A stretch of DNA of 14,662 bases from Alphaproteobacteria bacterium (GTDB lineage: Bacteria; Pseudomonadota; Alphaproteobacteria; Rhizobiales; Xanthobacteraceae). The translations under genes were made by a program, and so were the position numbers. Of the stretch, positions 1 to 7,159 are shown piece after piece (within the stretch, counting starts at the first letter, position 1; each line of letters starts with the position of its first letter). The notes below the pieces were generated by a model that did no database searches, had not been told where the DNA came from, and saw only the letters and a list, made by a program, of their open reading frames with translations. The DNA lies in the NCBI GenBank assembly GCA_005884465.1, contig VAZH01000028.1:1-14662 (forward strand), written 5' to 3'.

Positions 1-212
1 TGAGACCTTGGATTCTTCCAAAAACTTACCTTGCATGGGGTTGTTTTTCAAAAAAAGTTATATTCAACCCCCCCGGTTGTCTGGGAAAGCGAGCGCAACA
101 AGGAATTTGCAAAACGAACCCAAATACCCGTCCCCACATCGTAAGGTTCTTCTGCATTCGAACGCTCAATCGCGGACATGATCAAATTGCCGGAACGTGA
201 TACCGAGGCAGC
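1..212. other. Leader region upstream of the adenylate cyclase
   Basis: No convincing gene is seen here. The first 70 bases are AT-rich for this genome, with runs of T and A around 44-56 and a TATATT at 59-64, but no -35 box lies at a proper distance, so I do not call a promoter. A short dyad CAACC/GGTTG (65-69 and 75-79) sits in a C-rich run. Whether the cyclase is transcribed from here or from a gene further left cannot be decided. Confidence 0.4.
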
Positions 213-2441
213 ATGAAGCGACTGAGGATATTGCGACGTTGGTTCGCGCGAAGGTTCGGCTATGCCAGGCTGGTGTGCCTGGCGCTCCTGATCGGCCTCG
301 CGGCCTTCCGGATCGCCGATCCGGCCCCGGTCGAGGAGCTTCGGGTCAGAACCTTCGATACTTTCCAGCTCATCGATCCGCGCGTGAAGACCGCAAGGCC
401 GGTCACCATTATCGATATCGACGAAAAGAGCCTGGCGAAGCTCGGCCAGTGGCCATGGCCGCGGACGCGGATTGCGGATCTGGTCGCCAACCTGACCAGG
501 CTCGGCGCGGTCGTGATCGGCTTCGACATCGTGTTCGCGGAGCCGGACCGGCTCAATCCGGACGTCGCGGCCGACACCATTCGCAACCTTGACGAGGAAA
601 CCCGAGCCAAATTGCGCACGCTTCCGAGCAACGATCAGATTTTCGCGGATGCGATGCGGCACTCGCGCGTGGTGTTGGGCGAATCCGGACTGCCCTATGT
701 TCTTTCGGAGTTCGACAACACGCTGCCGGTGACGGGGCTGGCGATGCTCGGCGAGCAGCCTCAGCCTTTCCTGGTCGATTTTCCGGGACTGCTGCGCAAC
801 GTTCATGTTCTGGAACAGGCGGCTGCCGGGCGTGGCCTGTTCACGATCAAGCCCGAGCGCGACGGCATTATCAGGCGGGTGCCGATGATGATGCAGGCGC
901 AGGGCGCAACCATGCCCTCGCTGAGTTTCGAAATACTGCGGGTCGCGACTGGCACCGACACAATCTTCATCAAATCCGACAAGGCCGGCATCAAGAGCAT
1001 CGCCGTCAAAGGCTTCGAGGTTCCGACCGATCGCAACGGCCAGCTTTGGGTTCATTTCGCGCGTCGTGATCCTTCGATCTATGTCTCGGCGGCCGACGTG
1101 CTTGAAGGACGCGTCGCGCCCGAAAGGATTGCGCGCAAGCTGGTGCTGATCGGAACCTCGGCGGTGGGACTGCTCGACCTCAAGACCACGCCGATCGATC
1201 CCGTGATGCCGGGCGTCGAGGTTCACGCCCAGGTGCTCGAGAGCGCGCTGACCCGTGTTGTGCTTTCGCAGCCGAATTACGGCATCGTCGTCGAGCTTTG
1301 CGCGGCGATCGTGCTCGGGGTTCTGGTGATCGCATTCGCTCCGCTATTCGGACCGATCAGCCTCGTCGCCGTCGGCGCGCTGTTCGCATCGCTGCTGGTC
1401 GGAACGTCCTGGTATTTCTACTGGCAGCATCGGCTGCTGATCGATTTTACCTACCCGCTGCTGTCGACCACTGCGATATATCTGACACTCATCTTTTCGA
1501 GTTTTGTCAGGGAGCAGGCGCAGCGCCGGCAGATTCGCTCGGCGTTCAGCCAGTATCTGTCGCCCGCACTGGTCGAACAGCTCGCGCAGTCGCCGGAAAA
1601 ACTCGTGCTCGGCGGTGAGGAGCGCGAGATGACCATCATGTTCAGCGACGTCAGGGGCTTCACGACCATTTCGGAGTCCTACAAGCACGATCCGCAGGGC
1701 CTTACCGCCCTGATGAACCGGTTCCTGACGCCGCTCACCAACGCGATCCTCGCGCGGAAGGGCACCATCGACAAATATATGGGCGACGCAATCATGGCGT
1801 TCTGGAATGCGCCGCTCGACGACAAGGAACATCAGCTCAATGCCTGCGAAGCCGCGGTCGACATGCTTGAGCGGATCGATGCACTCAACAAGCAGCGCGA
1901 GATCGAGGCGCAAGAGGGCGGTCACACCTACATTCCACTCAACGTGGGCGTCGGGCTGAATACCGGCGTCTGCGTGGTCGGTAATATGGGTTCCGATTTG
2001 CGTTTCGATTATTCCGTGCTCGGTGACAGCGTCAACCTTGCGTCGCGCCTTGAAGGGCAATCCAAGGAGTATGGATTCCCGGTCATCGTCGGCTCCAAGA
2101 CCGCGCTCGCGGTCAAGGACAAGTTTGCCATCCTCGAACTCGATTTTATCATGGTCAAAGGCAAGAAAGAGCCCGAGGTTATCTATGCCATTGCCGGGCG
2201 CGAGGATACCGCGCACTCCGGCCGCTTCCAGCGCTTGCGCAATCTGACCATCGAGATGCTGGCGTGTTATCGCAGTCGCGACTGGGAGGGCGCGCTGGAG
2301 GCGATCGAACGAGGCCGCAAGACCGATGACGCCGGCGCGCTAGAGTTGCTCTACAATCTCTATGAGGCGCGAATTCGCGGCTATCAGAAAAACCCGCCGC
2401 CGGAAGACTGGAACGGCGCCTTCGCGCTGTTGACCAAATAG
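213..2441 (+). CDS. CHASE2-domain adenylate cyclase (class III), membrane-bound
   Basis: The product is predicted to make cyclic AMP from ATP in the cytoplasm in response to something sensed outside the membrane. From the N-terminus, the 742-residue protein has one membrane segment (about 18-36), an extracytoplasmic CHASE2 sensor (about 40-345), a block of membrane segments (about 357-432), a short linker and a class III cyclase domain (about 470-660). The catalytic set looks complete: metal-binding Asp479 in FSDVRGF and Asp525 in KYMGDAIMAF, adenine-selecting Lys521 and Asp599, and Asn608/Arg612 in VNLASR. The Lys/Asp pair favours ATP over GTP. About 80 extra residues follow the cyclase domain. 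The ATG at 213 has a GAGG motif at 205-208. The gene stands alone and converges on the downstream SBP gene. The signal sensed is unknown. Confidence 0.93.
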   Translation: MKRLRILRRWFARRFGYARLVCLALLIGLAAFRIADPAPVEELRVRTFDTFQLIDPRVKTARPVTIIDIDEKSLAKLGQWPWPRTRIADLVANLTRLGAVVIGFDIVFAEPDRLNPDVAADTIRNLDEETRAKLRTLPSNDQIFADAMRHSRVVLGESGLPYVLSEFDNTLPVTGLAMLGEQPQPFLVDFPGLLRNVHVLEQAAAGRGLFTIKPERDGIIRRVPMMMQAQGATMPSLSFEILRVATGTDTIFIKSDKAGIKSIAVKGFEVPTDRNGQLWVHFARRDPSIYVSAADVLEGRVAPERIARKLVLIGTSAVGLLDLKTTPIDPVMPGVEVHAQVLESALTRVVLSQPNYGIVVELCAAIVLGVLVIAFAPLFGPISLVAVGALFASLLVGTSWYFYWQHRLLIDFTYPLLSTTAIYLTLIFSSFVREQAQRRQIRSAFSQYLSPALVEQLAQSPEKLVLGGEEREMTIMFSDVRGFTTISESYKHDPQGLTALMNRFLTPLTNAILARKGTIDKYMGDAIMAFWNAPLDDKEHQLNACEAAVDMLERIDALNKQREIEAQEGGHTYIPLNVGVGLNTGVCVVGNMGSDLRFDYSVLGDSVNLASRLEGQSKEYGFPVIVGSKTALAVKDKFAILELDFIMVKGKKEPEVIYAIAGREDTAHSGRFQRLRNLTIEMLACYRSRDWEGALEAIERGRKTDDAGALELLYNLYEARIRGYQKNPPPEDWNGAFALLTK

Positions 2442-2468
2442 CCCATTTCGTTCCGGCCAAGCCAACGG

Positions 2469-2515
2469 GTCCGGCCTCCGGACAGTAATGGTTGGGTCCC
2501 GGCGTTCGCCGGGAC
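2469..2515. repeat. Bradyrhizobium-type palindromic repeat between convergent genes
   Basis: There are two perfect hairpins in tandem. The first is GTCCGG-CCT-CCGGAC (2469-2483). The second is GTCCCGGC-GTTC-GCCGGGAC (2496-2515). The second resembles a dispersed intergenic palindrome that I recognise from Bradyrhizobium-like genomes. It lies in the 87-base gap between the cyclase and the convergent SBP gene, so its transcript could fold on either strand and act as a bidirectional transcription end or RNA-stability element. No T-tract follows, so a classic intrinsic terminator is not supported. Confidence 0.7.
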
Positions 2516-2528
2516 GACAAGGAGAATT

Positions 2529-4136
2529 TTACTCCACTCCGATCGTCGTCAGATCCTGAAACCAGTGCTGCGCCTGCACGAATTTCTTGATCCTCGGCGA
2601 TAGCGCATGTGGGTTGGTGTCATGCACCACCCACACCAGCACCGCATCATCGACGATCTGGGCATGCGCCTGCGCCAGCAATTCGTCCTGCCTGGTGGTG
2701 TCGAAAGTCTGCTTGGCTTCGTCGATCAGCGCATCGACCTTCGGATTCTTGTAGCCGCCCCAGTTGACGCCCACCGGCGCGATCTGGCCCGAATGGAAGA
2801 AGCGGACGATGGCGTAAAGCGGGTCGGAGGTCACATAGGCGATGTTATTGGCGGTAATGCCGGCGTTCATTTCGTCCGCCGCGCCCTTGCGCCAGTGCGT
2901 GTAAAGCGTTTCGAGTTCGACCACCTTGAAGTCGATATCGATGCCGATTTCCTTAAAACTTTGCTGCAGGAATTCGTTCATCGGCAGCGACAGCATTTGC
3001 CCGGTTCCACCCTGGGCGATGATGAACGTGGTCTTGAGCGGCTTTTCCTTGGAATAGCCTGCCTCTTCGACGAGCTTCTTGGCGGCGGCGAGATCGTATT
3101 TGAGTTCGAAGGCGGGCTTGCCGAACCACGGGCTCGACGGGTCGACCTGGCCCTTGGCGGGCTTTGCAAGGCCGTTCATCAATCCGACCACGGCGTCGCG
3201 ATCGATCGCGAGATTAAGCGCCTTGCGCAGCCTTATGTCGGTCCAGGGCGATCCCGGCAACACGCTGAGATGATAATTCCACACATGCGGCGTGATGTTG
3301 TCGACGATCCGCATGCCCGCCGATTTGAGTTGCGGCACCGCGTCGGGCGCCGGCGTCTCGATCAGGTCGACTTGTCCCGCCAGCAGCGCATTGGTTCGCG
3401 TCAGCGCTTCCGGCATCGGAATCAAAATCAGCTTGTCGACTTTCGGAATCCGCTTCTTGTTCCAGTAATCCTCGTTCTTCGACAATTCGGCGAGTTCGCG
3501 CGGCACCAGTTTTGTAAGTTTGAACGGTCCTGTGCCGGAAGGCTGGCTGGCAAACTTGTCCCAGTCCTTGCCGAGCTTTTCGTATTGCGCGGGGCTGGAG
3601 ACCAGGAACCAGAGCATCTGGTACGGGAAGAACGAATCGACGGTCTTGGTCGTGATTTCCACGGTTGAGTCGTCGATCTTGGCGTAGCTCGCAACCGACG
3701 GCAGGCGGGTTTTCACCTGCGCGCTCTGGCGCTTGTCGAATTGCGGTGCCTTGTCGTTCAGCACCTTGTCCAGATTCCAGATCACCGCATCGGCATTGAA
3801 GTCGCTGCCATCGTGGAATTTCACGCCCTGCCGCAGCTTGAATCGCCACTTGGTCTTGTCGGCATCATCGACTTTCCATTCGGTGGCGAGGCCGGGCACC
3901 AGTTTGCCGGGCCGATCCGACACGTCCATCTCCCAGGCGACCAGCGGATCATAAATCGTATAGGCGCTGAACTGATAGGCGCCGGCGCCCCGATCCGGCT
4001 GGCCCGTTGTCAGGGGAATATCCGCCATCGAAATGCCGTACCGCACAATGGTTTCGGCTTGCGCCGCAGGGACGGGCAGGCCGGCGCCGATCGCAACCGC
4101 CAAGGCAACAAGAAGCATCGAATTTCGGGCGCGCAT
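2529..4136 (-). CDS. ABC transporter substrate-binding protein, peptide/nickel family (SBP_bac_5), copy 1
   Basis: This is a periplasmic ligand-capture protein of the DppA/OppA type, 535 residues, normal for the family. It has a clear Sec signal peptide with a hydrophobic core at about 7-22 and probable cleavage after AQA at residue 27. The family core follows, including PGLATEWKVDDADK (81-94) and FHDGSDFNADAVIWNLDKV (107-125). The start at 4136 has GGAG on the minus strand at 4148-4145, 8 nt away. It is a close paralogue of the SBP at 4356-6023, which it faces divergently, and it has no permease genes of its own on this side. It probably feeds the same membrane complex. A sigma-54-like promoter lies upstream at 4206-4191. 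The ligand (oligopeptide, opine, amide or other) is not predictable. Confidence 0.93.
   Translation of the reverse strand: MRARNSMLLVALAVAIGAGLPVPAAQAETIVRYGISMADIPLTTGQPDRGAGAYQFSAYTIYDPLVAWEMDVSDRPGKLVPGLATEWKVDDADKTKWRFKLRQGVKFHDGSDFNADAVIWNLDKVLNDKAPQFDKRQSAQVKTRLPSVASYAKIDDSTVEITTKTVDSFFPYQMLWFLVSSPAQYEKLGKDWDKFASQPSGTGPFKLTKLVPRELAELSKNEDYWNKKRIPKVDKLILIPMPEALTRTNALLAGQVDLIETPAPDAVPQLKSAGMRIVDNITPHVWNYHLSVLPGSPWTDIRLRKALNLAIDRDAVVGLMNGLAKPAKGQVDPSSPWFGKPAFELKYDLAAAKKLVEEAGYSKEKPLKTTFIIAQGGTGQMLSLPMNEFLQQSFKEIGIDIDFKVVELETLYTHWRKGAADEMNAGITANNIAYVTSDPLYAIVRFFHSGQIAPVGVNWGGYKNPKVDALIDEAKQTFDTTRQDELLAQAHAQIVDDAVLVWVVHDTNPHALSPRIKKFVQAQHWFQDLTTIGVE
3854..3884. repeat. 31-bp exact inverted match to 4623-4653 in the paralogous SBP gene
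   Basis: The 31 bases at 3854-3884 are the exact reverse complement of 4623-4653. Both encode the same stretch (TEWKVDDADK and flanking bases) of the two paralogous SBPs. Proteins this diverged elsewhere would normally differ at third codon positions over 31 bases, so this may be a gene-conversion tract or simply a constrained segment. Confidence 0.6.
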
Positions 4137-4190
4137 GAACTAAGCTCCATTGGAAAAGTGGTCGGCGTACCTCCAACCCGCCGCTGAACT

Positions 4191-4206
4191 TGCAAGGTTG
4201 ATGCCA
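4191..4206 (-). promoter_or_regulatory. Sigma-54 (RpoN) -24/-12 promoter for SBP copy 1
   Basis: On the minus strand the sequence reads TGGCATCAACCTTGCA, against the sigma-54 consensus TGGCACG-N4-TTGCW. Both invariant dinucleotides are present (GG at 4205-4204, GC at 4193-4192) with exactly 10 bases between them, and 10 of the 12 defined positions match. The -12 element is perfect. The predicted transcript starts near 4180, leaving a leader of about 44 nt before the ATG at 4136. This is a prediction from sequence only. Confidence 0.6.
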
Positions 4207-4217
4207 GATTAGGCATC
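4200..4217. promoter_or_regulatory. Dyad GATGCC-N6-GGCATC, candidate regulator site
   Basis: A perfect 6-bp inverted repeat, GATGCC-AGATTA-GGCATC, overlaps the -24 element of the leftward promoter and is centred about 108 bp upstream of the predicted rightward transcript start. That distance suits an activator site for the rightward sigma-54 promoter and could also give autoregulation of the leftward one. It does not match the NtrC consensus. The regulator is unknown and the dyad could be chance. Confidence 0.35.
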
Positions 4218-4289
4218 TGCGTCTCTTCCTCGTGCGGACCCACAAGGAGTTGTACCGCCAATCACAATTGAACGAGCGATTGCCGGCAT

Positions 4290-4305
4290 TGGCACAGCCG
4301 TTGCA
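4290..4305 (+). promoter_or_regulatory. Sigma-54 (RpoN) -24/-12 promoter for the SBP copy 2/transporter operon
   Basis: The sequence TGGCACAGCCGTTGCA matches TGGCACG-N4-TTGCW at 11 of the 12 defined positions. The GG is at 4291-4292 and the GC at 4303-4304, exactly 10 bases apart. The predicted transcript starts near 4315-4317, about 40 nt before the ATG at 4356. The dyad TGCAT-ACCG-ATGCA (4302-4315) overlaps the -12 element. Together with the mirror-image leftward site, this suggests co-regulation of both SBPs by RpoN and an enhancer-binding activator. Confidence 0.7.
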
Positions 4306-4355
4306 TACCGATGCATAAGAAATAGTCACCGAAAGTTGAGAAGGGATTTGCTGCG

Positions 4356-6023
4356 ATGCGTAACGAAAAATCTGGAAAAAGCCGGGCAACGGCGGCGATT
4401 GTGATGTTGTCGATTGCCTCAGTGATGGGGCTGCCGCGGATCGCCGGCGCCGAGACTGTGTTGCGCATCGGCATGACCGCCGCCGACATTCCGCGCACGC
4501 TGGGCCAGCCCGATCAGGGTTTTGAGGGCAACCGCTTCACCGGCCTGACGATGTATGACGCGCTGACGATGTGGGACCTCTCCTCCGCCGACAAGCCGAG
4601 CGTCGTTATCCCCGGGCTCGCGACCGAATGGAAAGTCGATGATGCCGACAAGAAGAAGTGGACGTTCAAGGTTCGCCCCGGCGTCACATTCCACGACGGT
4701 TCGCCGTTCAATGCCGATGCCGTGGTCTGGAATGTCGAGAAAGTGCTCAAGCAGGATGCACCGCAATTCGATCCGAGCCAGGTCGGCGTGACCGCGTCGC
4801 GAATGCCGACACTGGCTTCGGCCCGCAAGATCGACGACATGACGGTGGAATTGACCACCAAGGAGCCGGATAGCTTCCTGCCCATCAATCTCACCAACCT
4901 GTTCATGGCGAGCCCTGCGAAATGGCAGAAGCTGTTCGATGCCGCAGAAGGCGCGGATGCCAAGGCGAAATCGCAAGCCGCCTGGGCCGCGTTCGCGCGT
5001 AACGCCTCGGGCACCGGCCCATGGAAAATGTCGAGCTTCACACCGCGCGAGCGGCTGGAACTCGCGAAGAACGAGAATTACTGGGACAAGGCGCGCATTC
5101 CCAAAGTCGACAAAATGCTGCTGCTGCCGATGCCCGAGGCGAGTGCCCGCACGGCTGCGTTGCTGTCCGGCCAAGTCGACTGGATCGAAGCGCCCTCACC
5201 GGACGCGGTCGCGGAAATCAAGCAGCGCGGATTTCTTCTTAAGACCAATGAGGAGCCGCATGTCTGGCCGTGGCAGTTTTCGCGCGTCGAAGGCTCGCCC
5301 TGGAACGACATTCGGGTTCGCAAGGCCGCCAATCTCTGCGTCGATCGCGAGGGCCTCAAGGACGGTCTGCTCGCCGGTCTGATGGTGCCGGCAACCGGCA
5401 CCTTCGAGCCGGGTCATCCCTGGCGCGGAACCCCGACCTTCGAGATCAAGTACGACAAGCCTGCGGCCCAGAAGCTGATGCAGGAAGCTGGATACGGTCC
5501 GAGCAAGAAATTGTCGGTCAAGATCCAGACCTCGGCGTCGGGATCCGGGCAGATGCTGCCATTGCCGATGAACGAGTATCTGCAGCAGGCGCTGGCCGAA
5601 TGTTATTTCGATGTCCAGCTCGACGTCATCGAATGGAATACGCTGTTCACGAACTGGCGGCGGGGCGCCAAGGACCCTTCCGCCAACGGCGCCAACGCCA
5701 CCAACGTGACCTACGCGGCGATGGACCCGTTCTTCGCTTTGGTACGCTTCCTGCAATCGTCGATGGCGCCGCCGGTCTCGAACAATTGGGGCTATATCAA
5801 CAATCCCAGATTCGACGAGCTGGTGACCAAGGCGCGCCAGACCTTCGACCCGGCCGCGCGTGATGCGGCGCTGGCCGAACTGCATGCGGCCTCCGTCGAC
5901 GACGCGGCGTTCCTTTACGTCGCCCATGACGTCGCCCCGCGCGCGATGAGCCCGAAGATCAAGGGCTTCGTGCAGCCGAAGAGCTGGTTCGTGGACTTCT
6001 CGCCGATTTCCATGACGCCGTGA
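4356..6023 (+). CDS. ABC transporter substrate-binding protein, peptide/nickel family (SBP_bac_5), copy 2
   Basis: This is a 555-residue periplasmic ligand-binding protein heading the transporter operon. The signal peptide has a basic N-terminus, a hydrophobic stretch (about 11-27) and probable cleavage after AGA at residue 32. The family core includes PGLATEWKVDDADK (86-99) and FHDGSPFNADAVVWNVEKV (112-130). It is plainly paralogous to the divergent SBP, with long shared blocks and similar ends. It carries an Ala/Lys-rich insertion of roughly 13 residues near 195-208 that copy 1 lacks, which may alter the ligand pocket or a surface loop. The ATG at 4356 is preceded by AAGGGA at 4341-4346. 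A strong sigma-54-like promoter lies upstream. 178 bp with a large palindrome separate it from the permease gene, so the SBP may be expressed above the membrane parts. Confidence 0.93.
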   Translation: MRNEKSGKSRATAAIVMLSIASVMGLPRIAGAETVLRIGMTAADIPRTLGQPDQGFEGNRFTGLTMYDALTMWDLSSADKPSVVIPGLATEWKVDDADKKKWTFKVRPGVTFHDGSPFNADAVVWNVEKVLKQDAPQFDPSQVGVTASRMPTLASARKIDDMTVELTTKEPDSFLPINLTNLFMASPAKWQKLFDAAEGADAKAKSQAAWAAFARNASGTGPWKMSSFTPRERLELAKNENYWDKARIPKVDKMLLLPMPEASARTAALLSGQVDWIEAPSPDAVAEIKQRGFLLKTNEEPHVWPWQFSRVEGSPWNDIRVRKAANLCVDREGLKDGLLAGLMVPATGTFEPGHPWRGTPTFEIKYDKPAAQKLMQEAGYGPSKKLSVKIQTSASGSGQMLPLPMNEYLQQALAECYFDVQLDVIEWNTLFTNWRRGAKDPSANGANATNVTYAAMDPFFALVRFLQSSMAPPVSNNWGYINNPRFDELVTKARQTFDPAARDAALAELHAASVDDAAFLYVAHDVAPRAMSPKIKGFVQPKSWFVDFSPISMTP

Positions 6024-6046
6024 TTGCTGAGGTCCGCTTTCCTCGT

Positions 6047-6126
6047 CATGGCCGGGCTTGTCCCGGGCATCCACGACTTTCTTGCTCGTAACCAAGACGT
6101 GGATGGCCGGGACAAGCCCGGCCATG
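6047..6126. repeat. Large dispersed palindrome between SBP and permease genes
   Basis: Two 29-base arms (6047-6075 and 6098-6126) are inverted copies with a single mismatch, separated by a 22-base loop. The arm core CATGGCCGGGCTTGTCCCGG belongs to a repeat family I recognise as common in intergenic DNA of Bradyrhizobium and relatives; read on the minus strand it spells the spurious peptide MAGLVPAIHV. In the transcript it would form a very stable hairpin just after the SBP stop codon. By analogy with REP elements in malEFG-type operons, it could protect the upstream SBP message or attenuate the downstream genes. Confidence 0.85.
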
Positions 6127-6141
6127 CCGAACGAGAGATTC

Positions 6142-6173
6142 GTTGGCCTCCTAAAGGCCGCTCGCGAGCCAAC
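6142..6173 (+). other. Second structured segment upstream of the permease start
   Basis: An outer dyad GTTGG/CCAAC (6142-6146 and 6169-6173) encloses a hairpin GGCCT-CCTAA-AGGCC (6145-6159) and the palindrome GCTCGCGAGC (6160-6169). The outer and inner pairings share a few bases and cannot all form at once. It ends 28 bases before the GTG start of the permease, so it could affect processing or translation of the permease message. No known RNA family is recognised. Confidence 0.3.
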
Positions 6174-6201
6174 TCGCAATTACTGACCCGAAGGTAATTC
6201 C

Positions 6202-7155
6202 GTGTTCGTCTACATTGCCCGTCGTATCGTCTATGTGATCCCGATCGTCATCAGCGTGGCGCTGGTGTGCTTTCTGCTGGTGCACATTACGCCCGGCGAT
6301 CCCCTGGTAGCGATCCTGCCGGCGGATGCGTCGCAGGAACTGGCGGCGCAATTGCGCATCGCCTACGGTTTTGATCGTCCGCTGCCGATCCAATTTGGTC
6401 TCTGGCTGTGGAAAGCGGTCAACGGCGATCTCGGTCATTCCATCGCGACCGGACGCCCGGTGCTATCGGAAGTCATGCGCGCGGTTGGCAACACCGTCAC
6501 CTTGGCAATCGCGGCCGCGATGATCGGATTTACCCTTGGATTGTTGTTCGGGCTGATCGCCGGCTACTTCCGCGATACCTGGATCGACAAGGTTGCCACC
6601 TCGATCGCGATCGCCGGCGTCTCGGTGCCGCATTACTGGCTTGGCATGGTGCTGGTGATCATCTTCTCGGTGCAGCTTAACTGGTTGCCTGCGGTCGGCG
6701 CCGGTCCCGGCGGCTCCGGCGCATGGGGATGGGACTGGGAACACATCCGCTATCTGATCCTGCCCGCGATCACCACCTCGGTTATCCCGATGGGCATCGT
6801 TACCCGCACCGTGCGTGCGCTGACCGGCGACATCCTGTCACAGGATTTTGTCGAGGCGTTGCGCGCCAAGGGCTTGCGCGAAACCTACGTTTTCCGGCAC
6901 GTCATCAAGAATGCCGCGCCGACGGCGATGGCGGTGATGGGGCTTCAATTGGGATACATGCTCGGCGGCTCGATCCTGATCGAAACCGTATTCTCGTGGC
7001 CGGGCTCGGGACTGTTGCTCAATTCGGCCATTTTCCAGCGCGATCTGCCGTTGCTGCAGGGCACCATCCTGGTGCTGGCGCTGTTCTTCGTGTTCCTGAA
7101 TCTGATGGTCGATATCGCGCAGGCCGCGATCGATCCGCGCATCAAGCGGAGCTGA
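6202..7155 (+). CDS. ABC transporter permease, DppB/OppB type
   Basis: This is one of the two inner-membrane subunits of the peptide-type importer. The 317-residue protein matches the family length. It has an N-terminal membrane segment (about 9-28), the conserved HITPGDP turn (28-34) that follows it in DppB-like proteins, a cluster of further membrane segments (about 98-125, 133-160, 184-205, 243-262, 284-306), and the cytoplasmic EAA loop that contacts an ATPase (about 217-239, EALRAKGLRETYVFRHVIKN). The WPGSGLLLNSAIFQRDLPL region is typical of the family. Translation is taken from GTG at 6202, with GAAGG at 6190-6194 upstream; no better ATG exists nearby. The next gene follows after 4 nt. 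Substrate specificity is not set by this subunit alone. Confidence 0.94.
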   Translation: MFVYIARRIVYVIPIVISVALVCFLLVHITPGDPLVAILPADASQELAAQLRIAYGFDRPLPIQFGLWLWKAVNGDLGHSIATGRPVLSEVMRAVGNTVTLAIAAAMIGFTLGLLFGLIAGYFRDTWIDKVATSIAIAGVSVPHYWLGMVLVIIFSVQLNWLPAVGAGPGGSGAWGWDWEHIRYLILPAITTSVIPMGIVTRTVRALTGDILSQDFVEALRAKGLRETYVFRHVIKNAAPTAMAVMGLQLGYMLGGSILIETVFSWPGSGLLLNSAIFQRDLPLLQGTILVLALFFVFLNLMVDIAQAAIDPRIKRS

Positions 7156-7159
7156 GCCG

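Noticed and set aside
32..64. Sigma-70-like promoter upstream of the cyclase (TTGCAT or TTGTTT with TATATT)
   Set aside because: The spacings are 21 and 11 bases, outside the 16-18 range expected for a functional pair.
48..1226. 392-codon open frame on the minus strand, antisense to the cyclase gene
   Set aside because: The plus-strand frame encodes a complete CHASE2/cyclase protein. The minus-strand translation is Arg/His/Asp-rich and has no recognisable domain, as expected of a shadow in GC-rich DNA.
2179..2520. Minus-strand open frame opening with MSSRRTPGP
   Set aside because: The N-terminus is a translation of the hairpin repeat at 2496-2515 and the remainder is antisense to the cyclase C-terminus.
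2607..3668. 353-codon open frame on the plus strand within SBP copy 1
   Set aside because: It is antisense to a clear SBP_bac_5 gene with a signal peptide. The composition is that of a complementary-strand shadow.
4207..4289. NtrC-type enhancer (TGCACC-N5-GGTGCA) between the two sigma-54 promoters
   Set aside because: I searched by eye and found no good match. The activator therefore cannot be named as NtrC.
5196..6179. Minus-strand open frame opening with peptide-like text MAGLVPAIHV and running antisense to SBP copy 2
   Set aside because: That peptide is the translation of the dispersed palindrome at 6047-6126, and the rest is antisense to the SBP gene.
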